DNA from: Comamonadaceae bacterium
GTDB taxonomy: Bacteria; Pseudomonadota; Gammaproteobacteria; Burkholderiales; Burkholderiaceae
NCBI GenBank assembly: GCA_947374535.1
Contig: CANCCJ010000009.1
Coordinates: forward strand, 1-60,868
DNA length: 60,868 nt
Reading direction: 5' to 3'
The notes under the pieces are model-generated. The model was given only the letters and a program-made list of their open reading frames with translations. It was not told the DNA's origin and ran no database searches. A program made the position numbers and the translations under genes. Positions 25,516 through 34,157 of the stretch are shown here, in pieces; position 1 is the stretch's first letter, and each line of letters begins with the position of its first letter.

Positions 25516-26988
25516 ATGAGTGATTCAAACCGCCGCCAATTATTCAAGATGGGCGCTTTAGCAGCGGCCATCACACCCGGTATTTCCGGGTTAGCCAATG
25601 CAGCTGAAGCTGTACCCACCACCACCCCAGCCGACTCTTCATCAGCCAAAGGCGCAACACACAAGTTGGCCCGTTACATCGTCAATACACGCTACGAAGA
25701 TCTTCCTGCGTATGTGAGAAAAGAAGGCACGCGAACATTGCTCAATTGGGTCGGTGTTGCCGTGGGTGGTTCAAGACATGAAACCATTGAGCGCGCCATC
25801 AAAGCGGTCAATCCATTTTCGGGCACAAGGCAAGCCAGCCTGTTCGGTCGCCGTGAACGCTTTGACATCATGAATGCTGCTTTCATCAACGGCGTGAGCA
25901 GTCACATCTTTGATTACGACGACACGCATCTCAAAACAATCATTCATCCTGCTGGCCCTGTGCTGTCTGCGCTCGTTGCCTTATCGCAGCATCGCGCCAT
26001 GTCTGGCAAAGAGTTTATGAATGCGATGTTGGTGGGTATCGAGACAGAGTGCCGCATCGGCAATATGGTTTATCCAAACCATTACGACACAGGTTGGCAT
26101 ATCACTGGCACAGCGGGTGTGTTTGGCGCTGCGGCTGCGGTTGGTAAAGCCTTGGGTTTGAATGAGCAGCAAATGGTTTGGGCGCTTGGCCTAGCCGCAT
26201 CACAACCCGTAGGTTTGCGTGAGTCATTTGGCTCGATGAACAAAAGCTTTAACCCTGGCCGTGCTGCAAGTAATGGCATTTACGCAGCCATCCTTGCACA
26301 GCAAAACTTTACGAGCTCGGACGGCATGCTAGAGGCCAAGCGCGGCTGGGCCAATACGATCAGTACCAAACAAGATTTCAGCGAAATTACTGAAGGCTTG
26401 GGCAAGAACTATGAATCGGCCTTAAATACCTACAAGCCGTTTGCTTGTGGCATTGTGATCCACCCAGCCATTGATGCCGCCATTCAGCTGCGAAATCAAC
26501 ACCATCTGATGGCCGACCAAATTGCAAGTATTCAATTGCGCGTCCATCCTTTGGTGATTGAGTTAACAGGCAAGAAAACGCCTCAGATTGGGCTGGAGGG
26601 GAAATTCAGCGTCTATCACTCGGTTACTGCAGCGATCATTGATGGCGCGGGCGGTGAGAAGCAATTTAGCGATGCCAAAGTGCGCAATCCAAGCGTCATC
26701 GCTTTACGCGATAAGGTGACGGCCATTGTCGATAGCAACATCAAACCTGAGCAGGTAGATATGACGATAACGACGACTGATGGTCGTCAACTTCATATTT
26801 TCATTGAGCACGCCATCGGTAGCCTTGAAAAGCCAATGACCGATGCTCAACTTGAAACAAAATTTATCGATTTAGCGGAAGGAATATTACCGACGGCGCA
26901 GATTCGAAAGTTGATGAACCTGTGTTGGACCGTTGAGCAGTTGCCTTCTGCCGCTGCTATTCCTTTGGCCGGCTCCTTGAGAGCGTGA
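25516..26988 (+). CDS. MmgE/PrpD family protein with Tat-type signal
   Basis: 490-aa protein of the MmgE/PrpD (2-methylcitrate dehydratase-like) fold. An AGGAG six bases before the ATG fixes the start. Residues 1-30 look like a twin-arginine signal (SNRRQLFKMGALAAAITPG... then ANA-AEA), unusual because PrpD itself is cytoplasmic. Family blocks are VSSHIFDYDDTH, HPAGPVLSALVAL, DTGWHITGTAGVFGAAAA, SFNPGRAASNG and FACGIVIHPAIDA. The reaction is unknown; a periplasmic lyase or isomerase is possible. Confidence 0.88.
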   Translation: MSDSNRRQLFKMGALAAAITPGISGLANAAEAVPTTTPADSSSAKGATHKLARYIVNTRYEDLPAYVRKEGTRTLLNWVGVAVGGSRHETIERAIKAVNPFSGTRQASLFGRRERFDIMNAAFINGVSSHIFDYDDTHLKTIIHPAGPVLSALVALSQHRAMSGKEFMNAMLVGIETECRIGNMVYPNHYDTGWHITGTAGVFGAAAAVGKALGLNEQQMVWALGLAASQPVGLRESFGSMNKSFNPGRAASNGIYAAILAQQNFTSSDGMLEAKRGWANTISTKQDFSEITEGLGKNYESALNTYKPFACGIVIHPAIDAAIQLRNQHHLMADQIASIQLRVHPLVIELTGKKTPQIGLEGKFSVYHSVTAAIIDGAGGEKQFSDAKVRNPSVIALRDKVTAIVDSNIKPEQVDMTITTTDGRQLHIFIEHAIGSLEKPMTDAQLETKFIDLAEGILPTAQIRKLMNLCWTVEQLPSAAAIPLAGSLRA

Positions 26989-27008
26989 TGCTGAATATTT
27001 ATCACGCT
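26982..27008. other. Hairpin at the end of the PrpD-like gene
   Basis: AGCGTGAT pairs with ATCACGCT across an 11-base loop that includes the stop codon region. No T-run follows, so its role is uncertain. Confidence 0.35.
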
Positions 27009-27037
27009 GGGTAGTCGTTAACCGACCATTGCTTGAA

Positions 27038-27063
27038 AGCGCACGATCTAACCATCGTGCGCT
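27038..27063. terminator. Hairpin, CGCACGATCT family
   Basis: Ten-base-pair perfect stem AGCGCACGAT/ATCGTGCGCT with loop CTAACC. Sequence is almost the same as the hairpin at 19804, in both stem and loop. It lacks a strong T-run, so it may be a weak or Rho-assisted terminator, or simply a repeat. Confidence 0.5.
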
Positions 27064-27088
27064 TGACACATGGGTCTGGTTGGCCAGT

Positions 27089-27101
27089 GTGCAAATTGCA
27101 C
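27089..27101. promoter_or_regulatory. Palindromic operator candidate
   Basis: GTGCAAATTGCAC is a perfect 6-1-6 palindrome in the 312-base gap before the transporter gene. A regulator binding site is possible; none can be named. The rest of the gap shows a TTGACA at 27063 but no clear partner -10. Confidence 0.35.
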
Positions 27102-27300
27102 GGTCCTAATCAACTGGCTTTGCTGAATCTAAATCCGCGCAGCCCTTCATGCATCTCGATTTGCTATGCATTTTTTACATAGCAGCTTGATTCTTATTCA
27201 TCGCCAAGATTGGTATTTACCCTAACCAAGACAAATTAACTGTTTTGTACATTGTTGACATCTCAATTAACAAACCAGCTTCTAAGTAACTGGAGTTCAA

Positions 27301-28698
27301 ATGTCCAATGCCATGAAACACGAGCCTCAAGGCTCACATCAAACAAAAAAGGCCACTGCCAGTGGCTGGATCGGCTCAGTACTCGAGTACTACGATTTCT
27401 TCATCTATGCCACTGCAGCATCGTTGATTTTTCCGCAAATCTTTTTCCCATCCTCAGACCCCAAAACTGCCATCGTGGCCTCTCTGGCAACGTATGGCGT
27501 GGGTTACGTTGCACGTCCTATTGGTGCTTTCTTTTTGGGCCACTGGGGCGATACCAAAGGACGCAAGCAAGTTTTAATCATTTGCATGTTCTTGATGGGC
27601 TTCTCAACGATGGCTGTTGGCTTGTTGCCAACCTATGCAGAAATTGGTCTTTGGGCTCCTGCTTTGCTGGTTATCTTGCGTTTGATTCAAGGCTTCGCTG
27701 TTGCGGGTGAAATCTCTGGCGCAAGCTCAATGATTTTGGAGCATGCACCGTTTGGTCGCCGCGGCTACTACTCAAGCTTCACACTGCAGGGCGTTCAAGC
27801 TGGGCAGATTCTTGCGGCCGCTGTGTTCTTGCCTTTGGCCTACTACTTGCCGACCGAAGACTTCAACTCATGGGGATGGCGAGTGCCATTCCTGTTGAGC
27901 TTCGTCGTGATCATTGTTGGTTTCATCATTCGACGTGAAGTTGAAGAGACACCTGCTTTTGCTGCTGAAGGTTCAGAACACGAAGCCCCCAAAACCCCCA
28001 TCGTTGAAGCATTCACCCATAGCTGGAAAGACATGCTTCGTGTGGTTTGCATGGCTTTGATGAATGTCATTCCCGTCGTCACGACAATTTTTGGTGCAGC
28101 TTATGCGGTTCAAGCCAGTTACGGTATTGGCTTTAGCAAAGACGTGTACCTCTGGATTCCAGTTCTGGGCAACTGTCTGGCTGTGGTCGTGATTCCATAC
28201 GTAGGCAATTTGTCAGACAAAATTGGTCGTCGCCCACCCATCATCATCGGTGCGTTGGGTGCGGGCTTGCTGTCGTTCGCGTATCTGTACGCCATCAGCA
28301 TTCATAACGTGCCATTGGCTATTTGTATGTCGTTGCTGATGTGGGGCGTTGTGTATCAAGGCTATAACGCCACATTCCCAAGCTTTTACCCCGAGCTGTT
28401 CCCAACACGCTCGCGCGTCTCAGCCATGGCGATTTCTCAGAACGTCGGAACCCTCATCACTGCTTTGTTACCCGCTCTGTTTGCAACGGTTGCGCCCCCC
28501 GGTGCCGTTGACATCCCGATGACGATTGGTTCCATCACCTTGGGCGTGACAGCCATCGCCGCATTGGCCGCATGGAGTGCGCGTGAAACACACCGCGTTC
28601 ACATGAATGATTTGGGCAATCCCAATGCATCGCCTGTAGAGAAGGCCGAATACAACCGCCTTCGTTTACAGGCCATCGAAAGCACCAAAGCAAAATAA
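27301..28698 (+). CDS. MFS transporter, metabolite:H+ symporter (MHS) type
   Basis: 465-aa permease with 12 predicted membrane helices. The start has GGAG five bases upstream. MHS-subfamily features: N-terminal WIGSVLEYYDFFIYATAASLIFP, the loop motif GHWGDTKGRKQ, LRLIQGFAVAGEISGASSM, and GNLSDKIGRRP in the second half. Members import organic acids such as shikimate, ketoglutarate or citrate. Substrate not determinable; the PrpD-like and SDR genes upstream fit a small organic-acid module. A terminator follows. Confidence 0.92.
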   Translation: MSNAMKHEPQGSHQTKKATASGWIGSVLEYYDFFIYATAASLIFPQIFFPSSDPKTAIVASLATYGVGYVARPIGAFFLGHWGDTKGRKQVLIICMFLMGFSTMAVGLLPTYAEIGLWAPALLVILRLIQGFAVAGEISGASSMILEHAPFGRRGYYSSFTLQGVQAGQILAAAVFLPLAYYLPTEDFNSWGWRVPFLLSFVVIIVGFIIRREVEETPAFAAEGSEHEAPKTPIVEAFTHSWKDMLRVVCMALMNVIPVVTTIFGAAYAVQASYGIGFSKDVYLWIPVLGNCLAVVVIPYVGNLSDKIGRRPPIIIGALGAGLLSFAYLYAISIHNVPLAICMSLLMWGVVYQGYNATFPSFYPELFPTRSRVSAMAISQNVGTLITALLPALFATVAPPGAVDIPMTIGSITLGVTAIAALAAWSARETHRVHMNDLGNPNASPVEKAEYNRLRLQAIESTKAK

Positions 28699-28726
28699 TT
28701 GGCTCGCTTGATTGAATTACGAAAAG

Positions 28727-28749
28727 ACCCGCCTCGGCGGGTTTTTTTA
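28727..28749 (+). terminator. Terminator after the MHS transporter
   Basis: ACCCGC/GCGGGT stem with loop CTCG and a run of seven T. A typical intrinsic terminator. Confidence 0.88.
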
Positions 28750-28841
28750 TTTTGCTGAAGTCGCCAAACCTGTTGCGTTAAGGTTTGTAAAGCATCAGCC
28801 ACACACGTATTTCTCGCCTTAAAAGTCTTAGTATTTACGGC

Positions 28842-29411
28842 ATGAGTGACCAATTGCCTTGCCCAACGCTGCTTGCAGAACGCATCGTCTTACGACCCAT
28901 TGAATCCTCAGACGCTGTTGATTTGTATGAGATGTGGACAACCGATGGGTTTGATGTCAGCGGCGGCTTCGTCAAACCCTGCGATCTCAATGCCGTGGTC
29001 AACAGCATTGATTACTTCAAGAACTTGAATGCCTCCGGCTTTTATTTCAAGTGGAGCATTCGCTTACGCGAAACAAATTCGTTTCTAGGTGAGTTTGAGG
29101 CTTACCCACTGAAACCACAAATACGACCCTGGGTTGAATGGGGCATGGGCTACAGCTTGAAAAAATCCGCATGGGGCCATGGTTATATGACCGAGGCGCT
29201 AAAACGCCTGCTTCACTTTGCATTCGAAGAAACGGTCGTCATCCGACTCAAAGCCGATGTTCACACCAACAACATTCGATCGATGAACCTGCTGAGCAAA
29301 GTTGGCTTTCTTCAAGAAGGTGTACAAGTCGACAAAAACTTCGCCAATGGGCAATTCAATGACATGGCGCTGATGGCGTATTCTCGAGCGCGCTATCTTC
29401 GAGAGAAATGA
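28842..29411 (+). CDS. RimJ/RimL-type GNAT acetyltransferase
   Basis: GNAT N-acetyltransferase of 189 aa. Start of fold at LLAERIVLRPIESSDAVDLYEM, central strand WVEWGMGYSLKKSAWGHGYMTEAL containing the acetyl-CoA loop (Gln/Arg-x-x-Gly-x-Gly region, here SAWGHGYM), and the C-terminal NNIRSMNLLSKVGFLQEG segment. It resembles ribosomal-protein and small-molecule acetyltransferases; the target is unknown. Confidence 0.88.
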   Translation: MSDQLPCPTLLAERIVLRPIESSDAVDLYEMWTTDGFDVSGGFVKPCDLNAVVNSIDYFKNLNASGFYFKWSIRLRETNSFLGEFEAYPLKPQIRPWVEWGMGYSLKKSAWGHGYMTEALKRLLHFAFEETVVIRLKADVHTNNIRSMNLLSKVGFLQEGVQVDKNFANGQFNDMALMAYSRARYLREK

Positions 29412-29463
29412 CACCATCGCCTCACACATCCTTCCAACGTCCGCCACAATGGCTGGAGGTTGT

Positions 29464-29556
29464 ATGACCGTATTGAGCATTGCCCAACTTGTCGATGGGC
29501 AGACAGCACACGCCTACATCATTGATGATGATGATTTCAGCATTCCTTTTTATTGA
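29464..29556 (+). CDS. Possible 30-aa peptide ORF
   Basis: ATG preceded by GGAGG at four bases, then 30 codons (MTVLSIAQLVDGQTAHAYII...) ending with an Asp-rich turn and aromatic end before TGA. The good ribosome binding site in an otherwise empty gap is the only support. It could be a leader peptide for the following secreted-protein gene or chance. Confidence 0.25.
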   Translation: MTVLSIAQLVDGQTAHAYIIDDDDFSIPFY

Positions 29557-29568
29557 CGCACTTTATGG

Positions 29569-30366
29569 ATGAACGGCCTTATGCGGTTTTTACACGTTTC
29601 AAGGCTGGGCTGGAGTCTTTGCTTCTTAGGTCTCGTCAGTGCTGTTTCGCATGCACAAGCCACATTCGATGAACAAAAACTTTCTATCGATCGTCTGAAC
29701 AGGACCTACCTTTCAGACGAGTTCTCGCCGATCAATCACCAATTGGTCTTTCCGACATCTGAACCCAACTTACCGCAGAGAACGGATGAAACAAAGGCAA
29801 CCAAGCTGCAGATTCAAGCTTTGAATAGTTGGCAAAAGGAGTTCGACCTTCGCTTGCAAAAAATCATTGATGAACAAACGAATGCTCACGCATCAAATGC
29901 TTTGGTCTATCAAATATTTGCGGAAAATGTTCGTTCAATTTACGAAAAATTAAGACGCAAAGAAGTGAACTTTGCAACTGCAAATCAAGCGCTGCTGGCT
30001 GCTCAAAAAAAGTTAGTCATCGAGCCTGAAGCAGAACCTCAAGTGACCAAAAATATTTCGCAGCAAATGCCACAAGCCAAAGCTGTACCCACAACACCCG
30101 TGCCTGTGCCTATCGTTGTCAAGAAACCCATCCAAAGCAAAAGTATCCGTTCTTCCGCAAAAACTTTGTGCGATCAAAATTTGGTCTTGCTCGACTCTTT
30201 ATTGCTTGAAGAAGAAAATTGGAGTGGCGTGACATCATCCTTAAATCAATCACTCAAAAAGCAATCAGACCGTGAAGTAGCCCAACAAACGCAAGGTGCT
30301 CAATCACGCGAACGGCAAGAAAAAATCCACGAATTAACGATGTATCGTGCGAAAAATTGCAATTAA
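29569..30366 (+). CDS. Exported protein of unknown function
   Basis: 265-aa protein not recognised. Residues 1-30 resemble a signal peptide (LGWSLCFLGLVSAVSHAQA). The mature part is polar and largely helical with likely coiled-coil stretches (LQIQALNSWQKEFDLRLQKIIDEQ; SLKKQSDREVAQQTQGAQS), a Pro-rich linker around residues 170-195, and two cysteines near the end. No operon partner is evident. Confidence 0.6.
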   Translation: MNGLMRFLHVSRLGWSLCFLGLVSAVSHAQATFDEQKLSIDRLNRTYLSDEFSPINHQLVFPTSEPNLPQRTDETKATKLQIQALNSWQKEFDLRLQKIIDEQTNAHASNALVYQIFAENVRSIYEKLRRKEVNFATANQALLAAQKKLVIEPEAEPQVTKNISQQMPQAKAVPTTPVPVPIVVKKPIQSKSIRSSAKTLCDQNLVLLDSLLLEEENWSGVTSSLNQSLKKQSDREVAQQTQGAQSRERQEKIHELTMYRAKNCN

Positions 30367-30456
30367 ATCGGCATGCGCTACCGCTGCAAAGCGGACGGCA
30401 TCAAGCAGTAAACAACTGGCAACAACTGTGTAGGCGTGTCTTGGCTAACTGACGAC

Positions 30457-30891
30457 TCAGGCAGACTCTTGACATTCAGGTTTAGCGCACAACCCGTACA
30501 AAGACATGGAGTGGTTGATCAATTTAAAGCCATGTTTCTTGGCAATGATCTCTTGGCGAGACTCCACTTCTTCATCATGGAACTCGACCACTGAGCCGCA
30601 GCTCAGACAAACCAAATGGTCATGATGACCACCTTCGTTCAACTCAAACGTGGTTTTACCCGTTTCGAAATTGGTGACAACCAAAATTCCTACTTCTGCA
30701 AACTGCGTCAGCACACGGTAGACCGTTGCCAACCCAATGTCACCTTCATGCTCAAGCACTTTTTTGTAAACATCTTCAGCCGAAAGATGTCGCGATTTGC
30801 TTTGGTTGAAGATCTCCAAAACCGTGATTCTGGGGCTCGTCACCTTCAAGCCTTTGTTCTTTAATAGCGCGGTGTATTTATCCATATCCAT
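30457..30891 (-). CDS. fur: Ferric uptake regulator Fur
   Basis: Fur-family repressor, 144 aa from the ATG that has AAGGA seven to eight bases upstream (an ATG at 30906 overlaps the preceding gene). N-terminal winged helix (LKNKGLKVTSPRITVLEIF, GLATVYRVLTQF) and C-terminal metal-binding dimerisation domain with HHDHLVCLSCG and a CAKPEC end. Its place as the last gene of the operon opposite feoAB, with Fur-box-like DNA at the head, suggests feedback control by iron. Confidence 0.92.
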   Translation of the reverse strand: MDMDKYTALLKNKGLKVTSPRITVLEIFNQSKSRHLSAEDVYKKVLEHEGDIGLATVYRVLTQFAEVGILVVTNFETGKTTFELNEGGHHDHLVCLSCGSVVEFHDEEVESRQEIIAKKHGFKLINHSMSLYGLCAKPECQESA

Positions 30892-30902
30892 GGCGAGTTC
30901 CT

Positions 30903-31376
30903 TCATAGATTTTTAGCACCCATTGAAGGAATGAACCTTCGCCAGGTATGAGCCAAGAAGATCAATGGACAGGCAGCGCCCATCCAAAAGTGAATCGGCG
31001 ACATCCAATCGTGCATTTCAGGGCTGCCGTAAAGCAAGGTTAACCCGCCCAAGGCAATCACAAGCAGCACCGTGAGGTTGATGAGGCCCAACGCCCATTT
31101 GATTTGCTCACCGTGCTTGTGCCACATCACGCGCACATGTGGCCAAAGACCTCGGCCACACATGACGCAAAACAACCAAGTGGCCACCCCATGCACAACG
31201 CCAGAGGCATGACGCACCATCGCCTGCGCAGGCGTCATGTCCATCAACTCAGAAACAGGCAGCACAAACATCACAACACCTGTGACCCACAGCAGTAGAC
31301 AGACAGTGGCCATCACCAAAAACGTGGCTCGCCCCCATCCTGCTAAATGTCTTGTTTTCTTCATTGGGTTCTCCAC
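30903..31376 (-). CDS. Four-helix b-type cytochrome-like membrane protein
   Basis: 157-aa protein with four hydrophobic helices. Histidines sit as heme ligands would: RHASGVVHG in helix 2 and HFWMGAACPLIFLAHTW in helix 4, which suggests a bis-heme b cytochrome of the small DUF4405/PepSY-like quinol-oxidising kind. The start overlaps apbE by 16 bases and its end lies 11 bases before the fur start. Its likely role is to carry electrons from the quinol pool to the exported flavoprotein encoded upstream; this is inferred. Confidence 0.6.
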   Translation of the reverse strand: MENPMKKTRHLAGWGRATFLVMATVCLLLWVTGVVMFVLPVSELMDMTPAQAMVRHASGVVHGVATWLFCVMCGRGLWPHVRVMWHKHGEQIKWALGLINLTVLLVIALGGLTLLYGSPEMHDWMSPIHFWMGAACPLIFLAHTWRRFIPSMGAKNL

Positions 31377-32200
31377 ATACGGCCACGGTTCAAACGCAAC
31401 ACCTTCCGCAAACTAGGGCACAGCAAACTGGATTGCAGCGCCCACTTGGTCAACACATCGGCCGCCATGCAGGTATCGGCTTGAACCGTCACACTTTGCC
31501 ACTTAGTCTTTAGATGCGTTCTAGATGAAACAAATTCTGGATTCAACGGACCCGCCACGGATGTGGCTAAGGCCTGCTGATGCAAGCGTGGATGATGGTT
31601 TAACCGCGCGTCCATCAAAGTGCGCTTGGCATGCCTCACGTCCATTGTCCATTTTCGCTGACCGATGGCACGCATATCGCCACCGGCGTTCACCAACGCG
31701 TCATGAACGCCATATCCCAGCAGCACGTCAATGGCGCAATCCACGGCATAGCCCTTGGCGATGCCGCCGAAGTCTAATTTGACGGGCTGCGCCAATCGGA
31801 CATCGGTTTCGGAAAGTATTTCGATGTCGTCCAAACTTCCCGTCGCATCGCCGATCAGGCCTGGGCGCATTTTCAAGCGAGAGAGCGTCTGGGCAGCGCC
31901 GCAAGGGTTGAATGCGCCACCAGAAACTCTGGTCCAGTATTGGGCTGCGCGAATGACGTGCACAGTTTGCGCAGCCAACGCCAACACATCGCCTGTGTTG
32001 GCCATCGCCATACGCCCAAGATCTGAGTTCTCGTCATGTGCACTCATCACGCAGCTGATGTGAGCCATCATCAAAAACGCCTCGTTCATCGCACGCTCGA
32101 CGTGAGACTCGTTGCCATCGCCGCTGAGCACTTGTATGGATACAACGGTGCCCAACGAAGGCCGTGCCCTAGCCATCCACATCTCGGGTTTACTTTCCAA
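31361..32200 (-). CDS. apbE: FAD:protein FMN transferase ApbE
   Basis: ApbE covalently attaches FMN to a Ser/Thr of exported flavoproteins. 279 aa, no obvious signal peptide. Family blocks: ARPSLGTVVSIQV near the start, FNPCGAAQT (usual FNPxxG), DFGGIAKGYAVDCA, ALVNAGGDMRAIG and the C-terminal ADTCMAADVLTKWAL segment with Thr/Ala/Asp Mg-site positions. It overlaps the FMN-binding protein gene, which is therefore the probable substrate. Confidence 0.92.
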   Translation of the reverse strand: MESKPEMWMARARPSLGTVVSIQVLSGDGNESHVERAMNEAFLMMAHISCVMSAHDENSDLGRMAMANTGDVLALAAQTVHVIRAAQYWTRVSGGAFNPCGAAQTLSRLKMRPGLIGDATGSLDDIEILSETDVRLAQPVKLDFGGIAKGYAVDCAIDVLLGYGVHDALVNAGGDMRAIGQRKWTMDVRHAKRTLMDARLNHHPRLHQQALATSVAGPLNPEFVSSRTHLKTKWQSVTVQADTCMAADVLTKWALQSSLLCPSLRKVLRLNRGRMWRTQ

Positions 32201-32765
32201 TGGCCAGCAACATGGCCAAGGCGCTTAGGCGTTGCATACCTTCTGTGACGTGTTGGCAAGACAGTGTTGCACCTGAAATATTACGAATGTCGTCCGCAAA
32301 TCGCATGGCGCTTGGCCCCTTTTTGCCAGCGAACTGCTTGCGCCACGCTGTTTGCCGGATCTCGGAACCATGGGATTCCCGATACGCCAAGATCTCCATC
32401 CCAAGCGATGTGCCATCGGCATCAAAACCAGCCGCGTAATCAATCAAGTCGTATTTGCCGATCACGCGGTCGGAAATAACCCATCCCAATGTCTTCTCGT
32501 TTTGCACGGCTCGCCAGATGAGCGGGTTAAAGCTTCTAGGAATATGTGTGTCGCTCGCCTTGGCAATCGCATTTAACTTGGTCTCATCCAGCGATAAAGC
32601 CAAAGCTTGAAATGCATCTGCCTGAGGTTGCAGCAATTTCTGCGCTTGCGCCATCTCCATGAAGACAGCCGCAAACACGGAGCCCCCCACCAGCGATGTG
32701 GCACACAGGCTGGCAGCACCCATTTTTTGTAAGAGCTGACGACGATTGGCGAACTGCGTTTTCAT
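32190..32765 (-). CDS. Tat-exported FMN-binding-domain protein
   Basis: 191-aa protein starting at MKTQFANRRQLLQKMGAAS, a twin-arginine-type signal. The C-terminal half is an FMN-binding (NqrC/RnfG-like) domain ending near IRNISGATLSCQHV, in which SGATLS is the flavinylation motif used by ApbE. The adjacent apbE gene supports covalent FMN. It ends inside the start of apbE and follows the porin gene by a single base. Proposed as a periplasmic one-electron carrier. Confidence 0.85.
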   Translation of the reverse strand: MKTQFANRRQLLQKMGAASLCATSLVGGSVFAAVFMEMAQAQKLLQPQADAFQALALSLDETKLNAIAKASDTHIPRSFNPLIWRAVQNEKTLGWVISDRVIGKYDLIDYAAGFDADGTSLGMEILAYRESHGSEIRQTAWRKQFAGKKGPSAMRFADDIRNISGATLSCQHVTEGMQRLSALAMLLAIGK

Positions 32766-32766
32766 A

Positions 32767-34134
32767 TTAATAGTGGAAGCCAATACCCATGTTGAAACGA
32801 TCTAGGTCGCTGTTGTCTTGATATTTCTGAATGTCCATTTTGACCACCACTTGGGGGTGCAAATAGTAGCTTGCGCCGATGGTCCACACTTTGTGGTCTG
32901 GCCCCGTGCTGAACACTTGTCCAGGGAAGACGCCCGAATAACTTACCGCCGTGTTCACATGTTCATAACGGCTAAAGGGGATCAAGCTGTAATCGCCACT
33001 GTGCCAAAGACGATAAGCCGCTTGGGCGTACCAACCTCTGAATTGATCTGGCACGGGATTGCCACTGCTGTTCACCTCATTAAAGGCGCTGACATCATGG
33101 AATCGACCTTGCGCCGCCAAGGCCGACAAGTCCCAAGGACCGACCTGCCACTTGGTGTGCACTTCAGCCAGCGTGACAGAGGCATCTGGGGATGCCATCG
33201 GGACCCCTGTGGTGATCATGGACTGCTTCTGTCCAATTCCACCTTGGAAAAGAGATCCACCAAAGTTCACGCCCGGTACGCCATCAAAATTCAAAGCGCC
33301 GTAATAGCCCAATGACGCGGCCTTGGCCATTTGCCCTTCTTGATGAATAGAACCTAGTGGGGACGCTTTTGTATCGGTGCTATCTGCGGTCGGCCATTTG
33401 GTCAAATCAAAGCTGGTCACAACGCCTGCGTCCCAACGCAAACCGGAATCTTGAATGCCGCGAAAGCCAACGCCGATTTCACGCCATGTCGAAGGAATGA
33501 TCGCGGTTTCAACCAAGTTTCGCGTGACGCCGTAATAGCGAGTGGGCTCATGGCTTTCATTCATGTAACCGACGGGCAATAAGAACAAACCCATCTTGGC
33601 AGACAAGCCATCGCTGATGTCGTGCTCTACGTAGAGTTGCTCAAAGGCAACCTCGCCTTTGTCAGTCGCGGAGACAACAGCGTTTTCAACTTCCAACTCT
33701 GCAGCGAAACGTGTTCGATCGTTGAATTTATAACCAAAGCCCAACACCGCTCGGCGCGCTGTGGCTTCAGAACTTGCAATGCTGTTTTTGAGGCGCGAAA
33801 AATTCAACTCGCCGTAACCAAATAGGTTGACTGCGTTGGTCACAGGCTCAGCGTCACGGGCTGGGCTTGTGTTGGCATATGGCATGTTCACACTGGCATT
33901 GACGGGAGCGTTGACTAGTGCGTTGGCCTGGCTTTGCGGCGGCATGGAATTAACTGCTGCCGTTGCTGGCTCCTGAGTTTTTTGCTTCTTCAGGCCATCT
34001 AACTCTGCGCGCAGCTGGCGCAGCTCTTCACGCATTTGACGCATTTCTGCGGCAACTTCTTTGGCAGTTTGCGCATGGCCTACTTGGCAGATCAGCATGA
34101 CTGCGGCGGCTACGAGTGTTGTTTTGAATTTCAT
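32767..34134 (-). CDS. Outer-membrane porin with N-terminal coiled coil
   Basis: 455-aa porin-like protein. The start MKFKTTLVAAAVMLICQVGHAQ has AAGGA eight bases upstream; the frame is open 327 bases further but that is the overlapping peroxidase gene in another frame. After the signal peptide comes a heptad-rich coiled coil (EVAAEMRQMREELRQLRAEL, residues 25-52), a Pro/Ala linker, then a barrel from about residue 95 (VNLFGYGELNFSRL) to the terminal FNMGIGFHY. Resembles OprO/P-like porins. Between a di-heme lipoprotein and an FMN protein gene, so it may serve iron uptake or outer-membrane electron transfer. Confidence 0.78.
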   Translation of the reverse strand: MKFKTTLVAAAVMLICQVGHAQTAKEVAAEMRQMREELRQLRAELDGLKKQKTQEPATAAVNSMPPQSQANALVNAPVNASVNMPYANTSPARDAEPVTNAVNLFGYGELNFSRLKNSIASSEATARRAVLGFGYKFNDRTRFAAELEVENAVVSATDKGEVAFEQLYVEHDISDGLSAKMGLFLLPVGYMNESHEPTRYYGVTRNLVETAIIPSTWREIGVGFRGIQDSGLRWDAGVVTSFDLTKWPTADSTDTKASPLGSIHQEGQMAKAASLGYYGALNFDGVPGVNFGGSLFQGGIGQKQSMITTGVPMASPDASVTLAEVHTKWQVGPWDLSALAAQGRFHDVSAFNEVNSSGNPVPDQFRGWYAQAAYRLWHSGDYSLIPFSRYEHVNTAVSYSGVFPGQVFSTGPDHKVWTIGASYYLHPQVVVKMDIQKYQDNSDLDRFNMGIGFHY

Positions 34135-34157
34135 ATGCAGGGTCCTTTTCAATTCAT

